64,000 bases of DNA from positions 1-64,000 of the forward strand of contig JAIGNY010003766.1 of assembly GCA_020152595.1 (NCBI GenBank). The letters run 5' to 3'. Below, in pieces: positions 35,101 to 47,000 of this stretch. Positions within the stretch are counted from its first letter, which is position 1. Each line of letters begins with the position of its first letter. The position numbers and the translations under genes are program-made. The stretch is from Chiridota heheva (Eukaryota > Echinodermata > Holothuroidea > Apodida > Chiridotidae). Below the pieces are notes generated by a model. The model saw nothing but the letters and a program-made list of their open reading frames with translations, made no database searches and was not told the origin of the DNA.

Positions 35101-35394
35101 CAGAAACTGCAGGTGCTTTTAATGTAACTCAGTTGTGTTCAGAATTTGATGTTCTTCCTTGTGAATATTAAATCTTTACCTAATTATACCTTGTCAATGT
35201 AAAAGGGAGTGAATGAGAAGCTATATAACCTCATTCTGGGGTATGTTAAACAATACAGAAAAGATTTTTTTTTTTTTTTTAATATTGATGGGTAATTTGC
35301 ATATTTATGGCAGCCATTTTGATTATTCATGATCTCATATTGGGACTGGCTTAATGTAAGATCGGAACACTTAACAACTGTTTCAATAGCTCCT

Positions 35395-36130
35395 TTCTGT
35401 GCGCTACTGGAAATGTCTTACCATTCCTCCCACTACTGATAATGACTTGCCATGCCTTCGTCTACTGAAGATGATGTGCCATGCCCTCCCCTACTGCAGA
35501 TGACGTGCCATACTTTGTCCTACTGGAGATGATGAGCCATGCCTTGCCCTACTGGAAGTAATATGCCATGCCTCACCCCTACTGGATGTGCCATGCCTCG
35601 CCCTATACTGGAGGTGACGTACCATGTTTTGCCCAACTGGTGATGTCCTATTCCTCCTGATAATTTCTTGCCAAGCCTCCCCCTACTGGCTCGCCCTGCT
35701 GGAGATGACATGTCATGCCTCCCCCTATTGATAATGACTTAACATGCCTCTCCCTATTGACAGTGACATCCCGTGCCTCCTACTGGAAATGACATGCCAT
35801 GACCAGGGAGTTGCAATGCCATAACTTGTCCCACTGAAAATAAGACCTGTGACTCCCTTACCCTCCCCTACTAGCATTTCCATGCCTCTCCCTGCTAGCA
35901 ATGTTCGGCCTGTCCCTTTCTTCTTGTAATGCACTACCTAGCTCCTATGCTGACAATACGATGCCTCACTCCTGCTGACAACATTACGACTCCCCCGACT
36001 GATGCCGTTCCTTCCTTTACCGTCGATCCTTCCGTCTGCGATGTTATGCCTTCCCCTACTGACAATATCATTTCTTCTAGTAATGATATGCCCACCCCCT
36101 CTCGCCCTGCCTATACTGTTATATGGAGAT
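35395..36130. repeat. Degenerate ~35-bp minisatellite
   Basis: Recurring CCCTACTGGAGATGA and TGCCATGCCT blocks with irregular spacing; strongest at 35.4-35.72 kb. Confidence 0.7.
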
Positions 36131-38199
36131 GAATTTTGTCTTATTACGCATGGCCAAAAGGTGGAAGATGTTTGAATTTTAGGGCACAAAATTTGAGAAG
36201 CAACCTTATATTTATTTATATGAGTAACATATGATAAACCTTTAATATTAAAGCATGTACACCAGATGTGTCGTGGCATGGCCATGATATTGGCAACATG
36301 GGATAGAACTTAAAAATAAATAAATGAATTTGAAAATCCTTTCCGGAAAGTTGGTTAAAATTGTTGATGACCATTTTTTTTCCCTTTTTGATATGAATTT
36401 GCAGCCACGAAAATTGAAAAATACAGATTCAGAAAAATCATAATGTACATATCAGAATTCAGAAAATTGAATGCCTGTGCCCCAGAAAAAGTTTAATTAC
36501 CCATTGAGGGCCTCAAATCCTTGTTTGGTGCAAGGCACAAAGTGAGATGCATAGCCATGTGCATGATAGTGCCTCAAATAATGTAAAAAGCAAATAGAAA
36601 TTTCACACGTCTCAAATCCACACTTGGCTTCTCTTTTAGGGCGATATTTGTTTTACTTTGTAATATTTCATTCAGGCTGTCAGGGGTGGCGGAATATGTT
36701 TGATTCTGAGGGGCACAGGACTTGGGGGAACTTTCCAAACTGTATTTTGAAAGCATGTACTCCCAGCATTATAATTGTAGGGGCAATTATTGCACACACA
36801 CCCTGACCACAGCGGAAAATCTGTAACTTTTATCGATATTAAGAGATATAACAGGACCAAAGTTCGAACCAATGGAAAATTTCATACCTAGGTCTGCACA
36901 ACCTAGGAAATTTATAGATCTTAAGCCTCTTACATAATATCAATTCAACTCGATACAACCTTATATATTAGAAAAGATACCCCAAATTCACCCTCAGTCC
37001 TCAGTGAGTCATAGTGGCGAAACTAGGGCCCTTTGGGCCGGGGAGCCCTGCAGGCCCCTATACTGGGGTGTAATTTTTTACGGGGCCCGCACTGTAAGTT
37101 TTTCTCCAGACCTCAAATCAAAGGTGCTCCAATACTGAAATTTGGGTTGTTTGCATATCGGCAAATGTTTGTGATATTACTGTCAATAAAAAGATCAGTT
37201 GTAATAAGGCGACTTGTATTTAAGTTAATATCTGACACCAGGTTTATCTCTGTATACAGGTACAGGGCCACTTTTTGAACTTTGAAAAGAAGATGGGACT
37301 GGGGGCAGGTCAGTTTACGACAAGGACCTGGGTCCTCATTGGTTATGATGCGATGAAACCTATGTAGTCATGCTGGCTGTATGTATGTATGGTGAACCTG
37401 TTTAGACCCACCAACTGATGACATTCGTATGTTTACACACCTTCAAAGTGATGACCCACACACAACCGATGATGTCCTCGATTGTTTTGTTCTAAAAATG
37501 GCTTGTTTTCAAAACTATTATGACTAAAACACTACTCTAGTTCAGTATTTTCACATTTCAGTACATGTCACCTGTTAGATGTGATAAGTTAAAATTATGT
37601 GTGTAACCTAATAAGAAAAGTTAAAAACCGGAAATGACGTAAGCATCACAAGAGGTTCACTTCTGCATTTATTTATGGGACGATACCTTTCCTTTAACGA
37701 ATGCTGATTGAATATTTTTAATTTGACATAATTATCAATCGATTTTAAAGCAACTGTGCTGCCTCTTATATTTATCACAGGTTCTGAAATGATTGAATCC
37801 CAACTGTAAATGCCAGATATCGTGTTAACGTAGATAGCCTACCGTCAAGATAAGAAATATAGTAGAATCCAATGTTTCTGATTGGTCGAAATGCAGTTTA
37901 CATAATCACCAACCATGCACTGGCAAGCCAATTGATTACCGCTTCAGAAGTTACGTTACTAGTATGATCTATGTTTTTCAGTGAAGGTCAAGCAATCTTT
38001 TCGAGACAAGATTCCTTTTTTAGGGATTAGATAATGCATTTTGTTGACAAGCTGAGAAAGACTTGCACAGAAAAATGTTACCATTGGACCTTTCGTGACA
38101 AAGACTACTGTATGCTGACCATTCTAAAGAGCAACTGATATCTGAAAAAGAGAGATGCAAATGATGTGGCATCATGGCATGACGTAATACACACTTGAA
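36131..38199. other. No gene recognised
   Basis: AT-rich; a GC-richer patch at 37010-37320 (GGGGCCCGCACTGTAAG) may be old transposon sequence. No exon or RNA gene is supported. Confidence 0.5.
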
Positions 38200-38522
38200 A
38201 GGTGCCCTCATTAGGTACCCTCATAAGGTGCCGTCATAAGGTGCCCTCATTAAGGTGCCGTCATAAGGTGCCCTCATAAGGTGCCGTCGTAAGGTGCCCT
38301 CGTAAGGTCTCCTCATAAGGTGCCCTCATAAGGTGCCGTCATAAGGTGCCCTCATAAGGTGCCCTCACAAGGTGCCCTCACAAGGTGCCGTCACAAGGTG
38401 CCGTCACAAGGTGCCGTCACAAGGTGCCGTCACAAGGGGCCCTCACAAGGTGCCGTCACAAGGGGCCCTCACAAGGGGCCCTCATAAGGGGCCCTCATAA
38501 GGGGCCCTCATAAGGGGCCCTT
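38200..38522. repeat. 13-bp minisatellite, about 24 copies
   Basis: Unit AAGGTGCCCTCAT, drifting along the array to CACAAGGTGCCGT and finally ATAAGGGGCCCTC. Confidence 0.95.
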
Positions 38523-38889
38523 AGTTACAAGATATGTTTTTGTTACAGCACATTTGTTTGATTGAATGTGAAACAGATTTGCACCAAAGTACATATCATA
38601 TTACTTGCCAATTTGTATAAGTACTCCCAAGCTCATGTAAGTCACGATCTTATTTGTTATTACTCTGGAGTGTAGCCAGTGGCGTGGCGGGTTATGTTTC
38701 ACTGGGAATTTTGGTGCACCCCTCCCCCCCCCCCCTCTCTCCTCTATAAAAAGCTTGTAAGAGTAAAACGTTGGGCACATAGAAGTAAATTGGCATGAAC
38801 TGTTTAGGAAATTGCCTTAAAATCAGTGTTTCGAATCTAGGAACCGTTGAAGCCCTGGAAGGGGTCCAGGGGGGCGAAGCCTCCGGAAG
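38523..38889. other. No gene seen
   Basis: Unique AT-rich sequence, with a C-run CCCCTCCCCCCCCCCCC at 38718-38734. Confidence 0.5.
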
Positions 38890-39300
38890 TGCTGCTTTGG
38901 TAAAATTTCAGAAAATAAAAGGAAATTTCCTAAAAATGAAGGAAATTTCCCCAGCAATTGAAGAAAATTTCCCAAAGTATGAACTTCCCAAAGTATGAAC
39001 TTCCCAAATATTGAAGGAAATTTCCCGAAAATGAAGGAAATTTCCCGAAAACGATTGAAATTTCCCAAAAACGAATGAAATTACCTAAAAAATGAAGAAA
39101 ATTGAAGGAAACTGCCTAAATATTAAAGAGATTATTGCGAAAATTTCCACACAATAATGAAATTTCTCCAAGTATGAAGAAAACTTCCCGAACATTGAAG
39201 AAATTATCCCCAAAATGAAGGAAATTACATGAAAATGAAAACAAATTTCACGAAAACAAGGAAAATTCATGATAATTGGAGATTTCCCTGAAACAGTGAA
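38890..39300. repeat. Degenerate ~20-bp repeat
   Basis: GAAGGAAATTTCCCGAAAAT-type units, with the palindrome GGAAATTTCC at their centre; about 18 diverged copies. Confidence 0.8.
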
Positions 39301-39389
39301 AATGCAGATTTCCGAAAGAAAATAAATTTGTAACACGTTTATTATTAGGGGGCTTAAAATTGTGTCAACTCTAGGCATACTACAGGGGC

Positions 39390-39785
39390 GAAGGTATTCC
39401 TAACATTGGGGAGGTATTCCTCACATTGGGGAGGCATTCCTCAAATTGGGGAGGCATTCCTTACATTGGGGAGGCATTCCTTACATTGGGGAGGCATTCC
39501 TTACATTGGGGAGGCATTCCTTACATTGGGTAGGCATTCCTCACATTGGGAGGCATTCCTTACATTGGGTAGGCATTCTTCACAATGGGGAAGCATTCGT
39601 CACATTGGGGAGTTATTCCTAACATTGGATAGGCATTCCTCACACTGGGGAGGCATCCCTCACATTGGGTGAGCATTCCTCACATTGAGGAGGCATTCCT
39701 CACGTCGGGTAGGCATTCCTCACATTAGATAGGCATTCCTTACATTGGGGAAGCGTTCCCCACATCAGAGAGGATTTACCCCATG
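39390..39785. repeat. 20-bp minisatellite, about 19 copies
   Basis: Unit CATTCCTTACATTGGGGAGG with C/T variants. Confidence 0.95.
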
Positions 39786-39954
39786 TTAGGATGGTTATTC
39801 CATCCCCTGTCAAGCAAATCCTGGCACCACTTCTGGGCGAGTACATACATTTACAGCCAATAATTTTTGCCAAAATCGTTTTTGTGCAAAATTGGGTTGA
39901 TTTGGTTTTTAAATTTGCAAACAGCCTTTTGACCCAAATCAAATTGGCTTGAAT

Positions 39955-40082
39955 CAAGTTTATATCTGGCCAGATCATACTTTATTTGTATATCAAATAA
40001 AGTATTATATCTGGCTTTATCTGGCCAGATCAAACTTTATTTGTATATCAAATTGACTTTAATCAAGGTTATATCTGGCCAA
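39955..40082. repeat. Direct and inverted short repeats
   Basis: TATATCTGGCCAGATCA and TTTATTTGTATATCAAAT recur, and ATACTTTATTTG...CAAATAAAGTAT forms a hairpin at 39978-40007. Confidence 0.7.
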
Positions 40083-40611
40083 TAATATATTTTTTAATTT
40101 GCAAACAGCCTTTTGCCCAAACACCTTGCTTGTCCATGAATTGTAAGGTTCTTCCAGAAGTTTTCCTTATCCCCCTCCCTTTTTCTTCCTGTATGTTTTC
40201 ATGAATATTGGAACAAATGATAGGAAACACCAGAAAATTATGGCAATGACACTTTAAATATAGGCAAATATAACAATGAAAAAAAATTAGAAAGTATAAT
40301 TACTATAATTTCAAATAATTTTATTCAGTTATCATTCCATACAAAATATCTTATCTTAAGGCAGTATTTCAGGAACTTCATAAAGACCATTGAAAGACAA
40401 TGCAGAGTGATGTCACATATAAAGGCAAATCTAATCTATACATAACATAACAAATTATCAAGGTGATACAGATTATCATAGCATGTCAGTATATTCTTTG
40501 CTATTGTACTAAAATCCTAAATAGCTAGGGGAGAGGAGGGGCGAGGAAGATTGAACAGGAGATCTGATGCCTGAAGGGGCCTGCACATTTAACAAGCAAA
40601 GAGGTCTTGAG
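40083..40611. other. No gene seen
   Basis: AT-rich, downstream of the CCHCR1-like gene; its 3' UTR and polyadenylation site should lie here or nearer 41.0 kb. Confidence 0.4.
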
Positions 40612-41002
40612 TTAAAAGGATAATTACAGGGAATTTTCATTTCATGAATATGGTACAATACTTTTAAAAAACAAATCAGTAAAAAAAAAATTCATGTTGA
40701 TATCTTTCAGTTTAGAATTTATTACATTTCAAAGATTTCCCCAGTGTGTTGAAAAGTTACCTTGTAGTGTACAATACAGTGTACAAATGTATCAGCAAAT
40801 AAAACAAATTTCAGGTGCTATGAATTTCTTGAAGACAAATAGGAAATATGCTGTGGTAAATTAAGTTTCCATCAAAGTCATCTTTTATTAAAGCGGACTT
40901 TAAAAGTAACAAAATGTTGAAGAAACTACCTCAATATCGTATTTCGTTAAGGAGCTATAATGGGATAAACACGCTTGACCACCGAACTAATCCTTCAACA
41001 TT
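40612..41002. mobile_element. MITE relic with ends of two families
   Basis: The left arm (TTAAAAGGATAATTACAGGG, then CCAGTGTGTTGAAAAGTTAC) matches the 46.92-kb element. The right end (GACCACCGAACTAATCCTTC) matches the 26.98-kb family. Confidence 0.6.
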
Positions 41003-41016
41003 CTTCTCAAGTTTCG

Positions 41017-41095
41017 TCAGGTAAAGCCATCTTTATCCACCGCGTCTTCTTCAAGAACCTTGGCTGCTAAAGATTGGACATCCTTTAAAATTGCA
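41017..41095 (-). CDS. CCHCR1: CCHCR1-like last exon with stop
   Basis: Acceptor TTCAGCTTCTTTCAG. Reads AILKDVQSLAAKVLEEDAVD then KDGFT and TGA at 41019-41017; a short C-terminal helix. Confidence 0.83.
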
Positions 41096-44000
41096 CTGAA
41101 AGAAGCTGAAATTAAAATAAAAATTGTACCAAGATCTGATGACAAGCTTTTCATGGTAAAATCCCAGAGTATAATAGCAGTACAATTTTGGGCAAAATGT
41201 GTTTCTTGCAATACAATTTTAATCTGTTATCAAAATAATAGATTTTTCTAATTATTTTGATGATTTTATAAATTTGGTTTAAATAATTGCAACTGACAAA
41301 AAATTGTTAATTTTTTGCACTAAAAATAAAATTTTAGTCCAAGAATATAATTTTTTTATGAAAACGAATAATCTTAAGAAATGCATTTTTTATTATAAAA
41401 CTATTCTGAACTTATTCTATGAAACTCTATATAGCAATACTAGGATTTTTCTCTTTCAATTTTAATAAATTTCAAAATTGGGAAAAAAGATATGCAGAAA
41501 TGACAGGTATAGGGATGTTTCAGCTGATGTCATAGTAATAGTAATTATTCTATATAGCGCCCTTTCTATACAAGTATATTCAAGAGCACTTTACAAACAT
41601 CAGAGCTTTAGAACAGAGGAGAGCTGCCCAAACGGCGCATCATCCATCCATTAGCTCAGGGAAGTGAATGAACATTGTGTTTTCACGCTTCTCTTCCTGA
41701 GTAGTGTTCAGAGAACCAGGTAGGGTGTGACTGTCCTACCATCAGGACCGACGGCTTAACGTCCCCTCTGAAGGACAGTACCATTCAACCATTGCCACTT
41801 CTCTCAACAGCTGAATGAGGAAGCAGGACGATGTACTTCCGCTTTGATGATCGGCGTATCTGTCTGCATAGCGGTGGAAAAACGGGTTGGATCTGACCGG
41901 GATTAGACCTCCAGCATCTCAGTCGTGCGCTCTACCAACTGAGCTGTTTAACTCCCTATGAGGTCACATGACTTTGTTTACATCGTCATTTTGTAAGACA
42001 GACTGCCATCTGCTGTACACTCACATATGTTTGCATGTTGTTATGTAAGATTACTTTTGTAAGTAGTATGCCGGAATCTTGCTATGCCATTGTTGCACTG
42101 ACTAATAGACGCGTTTAGAATCCACTGATTAAGATTACTTGAAGTACTTAAAGGGTAATTATTTTCTTAAAAATAACATTTTATAGTAAAAAATTAATTC
42201 ATCTGGACAGTTCATTTGAACCAGTGCCTGTTTATAGGCCCAACACATGTTTTACAAACCTGTATCTTTAACAGAACCCCCTGGTGGGTTATTTTCTTGG
42301 TCCTCGAGGAAAAGACCCTTAGCGGCAGAGCGGTATGACTTGTACTTGGTGATGAGGCCTTCTTGTTTCAACGTCGTCTAAACAAAAATGAAATAAGAAA
42401 TGCACATTCAAATCCTAAAGATTACAATTGCTCATTATGTCCAAATTTCTATTAAACATATTCTGTCCACTTCCCACAGGAACCTCAAATTCTGCAGTGA
42501 TATTTTCAAGACTATATTTGATGCAATTTAATCACCCCAGTGCAGCTTCTCAGTGTATTCCTATGCTGCTGCTTAAGTGGCACAGTAGATCAAAATTCCA
42601 ACCACTTAAGGAACAAATTGATGATTTTTTTTTCTCAAATGAAAACACAATATTGACTCATCAATGATCCAACTTGTTCTGCAATCTTCTGTAACAAGGT
42701 ATGATGATCGAGTCGGGGTATGTGGTGTAGCTTTGTTGAATTGTCAGTAAAAATATATCACAGTTTTGGTCCATTCGAATGTTTTGTGACCCACCCGAAT
42801 TCCAGCAGGTGTACCAGCAAAACGTAAAATGTCCGATCATCGGTACTGGTCGAAATAAACTTCAATAAATTGTTTTTCTAAACTGCAGAATTAATGTATG
42901 AAATGAAACATCTAATTAGTGGAAACGGGGTTAAATTAACAATTGCTAATCATCAAAATTTTGTCAAACTTTGCTAAGGTGGGAAACATCAGGGGTGGTT
43001 AAAATATGGGTCAAATTTCTGTGAAGAGGCAGAGTAATCTTTAACATATCTCCAATCAAATTTTATCAGGACTTTCTCATCATTCTCAGTGAATGAGATT
43101 TAGAAAAGAAATTAAAAAAATTATTAAGATTTTTAGATCTGTCTGGTATGTTATACATCACAAATTAAAGAATTAGTTCAGGGGTCAAGCAAGTCTTACC
43201 TTATATAATAGAGGACTTCAAAAGAAACAAAATAGTGAAGACAGCATTCAAAAATCTTATTCCGTTAAGGAGATATCTAAGTTTAAATGTTGGTATCATT
43301 TGTGTAGAAACGACTGAAATTAGACTAGTTGTGATGTCATAGCCTCAGATTCCTCAGTCTTGATGTATTCTATCATATTTTGTCCTGTGAATAAGTTGAT
43401 TAAAAACCATGAGATGTCAAAAAACTGGTAAAACTGAATCTGCGAAGGGTATTTATAATTTACCACCTAAAGAAAGTTCGAGGAAAAATAATTGTCAAAA
43501 TGTCGCAGAATGTCACAAATTTTTGTACAATGAAATTTTGTCACAAAATGTCACAGATGAGCCATTCTCAGCTGTTGTTTTTGTACCATGAAATTTTAGT
43601 CTTTTTCCTATACATCTGCATGTTAATTTGCCATGATTTGCAAGCCCCTCCCCCCAAATGGAGAGATATTAAATACCCCAGAAGGAACATTAATTCTTAT
43701 CATTATAGTTTTTTTTAAATACGACAAAAGCACCTTCACTTTACGGGTTATAGCAAAGCAAAACTTGAAGAATCTTTAATATATGCAAAAGTTGTGATGT
43801 ATGAAAAAAAAAGTAGCTCAAAATCTTTAATGCAATTTTTTTTAATTTTCTGTCCTAACCTTCAGTCACTGACAATCATCAGGCAGTTTTATCCTGATTT
43901 CTCATTTTGTGATACTTTAAATCCAGTTTTGTACAAATAAAGCTTTTACATGTAATATGAAATAAATTACAAATCACCTTAGGAAATAGCATCAATTATT

Positions 44001-47000
44001 CAAAAAAATTCAACGAAAATTTCAACGTGAAAACTCTTTTGTTCTACTACATCACATGACCTCCCATCCACCTTCCCATGAGTAGTGCATTGTTTTTCTC
44101 AACATCTTTGAGTTTGTTTTTGACGTGTTCCATCTCTCCTTGGGCATAAATAAAGATTCAAATACAATATGAAAAAAAAATTACAAATCACTTTGGCAAA
44201 AAGTATTAACTTTTCCAAATAAATTATAAAAAAATGTAAAATCTTTTGTTCTCCAACACAACATGACCTCCCTTCCACCTTACCATGAGTAGTGCGTTGT
44301 CCTTTCGACATCTTTGAGTTTCTTTTTGACATGTTCCATCTCTCCTTGGAGATAAGTCTCCCTCGCCTGAATGCTTTCAGCTGCTTGCTCTTTTTCTCGT
44401 GCTAACTGTCTCTCCTTCTGCTTTTGTGATACAACTAGAAAGAAAAGTAAAACTATTTGAAGGTCTACAGACAGGTACAAATGCTTTCTGTTCAACCACT
44501 GACTCAAAGAGCATTCAAATCTGAGTTTAATTGCTTTTGAATTTTGAAAATAACGTGCACTTTTGAAGTACATGTAATCAAAGTTTGAATTATTTTTTAT
44601 ATATAAACCAGACAACGCAAACGATACAAATCCCCTCACCGCTCATAACATGCTTTCCAGCCTCTGTCACACCTGCCATCCAACCCTCTGTTCCACTTGC
44701 CATACCATGCTACTTCCCTTCCTATAGGAAATCATACTAGAAAATCCAGATGCCATTTCACCACATGACCCATATGTTCTCACACCTGCAATCAAGATGA
44801 CATCCAACCATATGACTTGTCACCCTGTCCCACATGCCATCCCTCCATCTACCATGCACCATTCCACTCTGTCCCACATGCCATGACTCCTTGTACCAAG
44901 TGCAATCCCACCCTGTGTCACAGGCCATTTCCATGCAATCCTACCCACTCCCATATGAAATCCAGATGCCTTCCATTGCAGGTCATCCTTTTTCAGATAC
45001 CATGCCACCCTGTCCCACATGTCATCCCACTCTGTCCCCAATGTCATCCCACCCTGTCCCCAATGTCATCCCACCCTGTCCCCATGCTATCCCACATGCC
45101 ATCCCAGCCTGTCATAAATTCCATGACACCACCTTGTTTCATATGTCATGCCACCCTGTCCCACATGCCAGCCATCCCTCCCTGTCTTGGATGCCATAAC
45201 ATCGTATCCCACATTCCTTGACACCCTGTTCCACATGTCAACCTGTCCCACATGTCATCCCACCCTGTCCCCATGCTATCCCACATGCCATCCCAGCCTG
45301 TCATAAATTCCATGACACCACCTTTTTTCATATGTCATGCTACCCTGTCCCACATGCCATCCCTGCCTGTTTTAGATGCCATGACATCCTATCCCACATT
45401 CCTTGACACCCTGTTCCACATATCATCCTGTCCCACATGCCATCTTACCCTGCCCCATTTTTCATTCCATCCTGTCCCCATGCCATCCCACCTTCCTCCC
45501 CAATTCTACTAATCATTATGCCATCTTCCACCAGAAATTATTTCCTCCCATCCCATCACTTAGAACTACATGTATCAACCCAACATTCACCTGCCACTCC
45601 CCCTTCATCTGCCATCAATTAATCTACCATCCTCCATTCACTTACCATCCTCCACTCCCCAACATGCCCCATTTATCTTCCATCCCCGTTCCACCTACCA
45701 CCCCACCCACCATTTGCCATCCACTCATCTCCCAAATATACTCTTAACCAACTAATCATTCCAACCTTCAATATAACCTTCACTTACTCCAATGCAGCAC
45801 AGACCCCACCCCCACGCCATAACTTAAATCTGACACTCCGAATAAAAACATGTTTAACTCTTTTCCCCTTATCAACTAGATAAACTCATCATAGAGCTGA
45901 ACTATCTACCAAATCACAATAAAAATTCATTGTTGATTACATTGGAGTTAATCAGAATCTATGTTTCCACTCTATTCAAGCCAAGACTTATTGTGTTTTC
46001 CCTAGTCATTCCCAAGACACTTCATTCATTATAGATTCCATTCAGTCATCATGCTCTATTATTCAATTTTTTTTTTTTCCATCCCAGAACATAAATTTTA
46101 CTTGCTATTCAAGTGTGGAATGCATTTGTTCTAAAAAAGTTTCAAAGCAAGATTTTCCTTTATATACATTTCTTTCATAAAAATAGTTGGAATTCCTTTT
46201 CTAGGGCAGCAATCTTTTGTTCCCCATTAGCTGAACAATGCAAAAGGCCGGACGGGCGATAGATATGGATGGACCGGACAAACGGACGGACGGATGGATG
46301 GACGGACAGATGGATGGATGGACAGACGGAAGAATGGATGGACGGACGAATGGTAAAGATGCTATATCCTTACTTCACCAACTTCGTTGGCGAGGGCACC
46401 AACTTCATTGGTGGGTTCACCAACTTTGTTGGAGAGGGGATAATAAAATTTGATGTATGAACAGGAAAACACCTCAAAATGCTTTTCTCTTTCATATGAA
46501 TCCACATGACTAATCACCAGGACTCAAATTTGGGTCAAATTTTTGTTTTATACTGTAGCTGTGCATTGACCTTTTAACCCTTACTCTACTAGCACTTTTT
46601 TTTAAATGCGCCTGGGAGGCGGAGTCAAAGACAGGGCACCCAAAACAGCAATAATATCACTGCGTGGTAGAGTAAGGGTTAAGCACAGGCCAATTTTTAA
46701 AGGGTTCTCTGTCTTCAGAGCAGCAACGGGCTCATTCCACTTCAGTGACCTGGTGGGCCGCACACCGGGACCACGTTGCATACATTTTCGAGTTAAAACA
46801 CTTGTCGCGGGTTGATTGGCCCTTACTATACCAGCACTTTTTTTAAATTGCGCCTGGGAGGCAGAGTCAAAGATGGGCCATCCAAAACGGCGATATTATC
46901 GCTGGGTGGTAGAGTAAAGGTTAAAGGAATATTCCCATGAAATTTCACTTTCAAGTATATGATAGAAGAGCGTTAAAGAAACAATTCGCTTTAAAAATCG

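Noticed and set aside
41895-41955. tRNA gene on the minus strand
   Set aside because: Only the head of a SINE; the B box is degraded and a SINE body follows.
44083-44144. Alternative functional exon
   Set aside because: Lacks the 5' half and an acceptor, and its donor is GG instead of GT.
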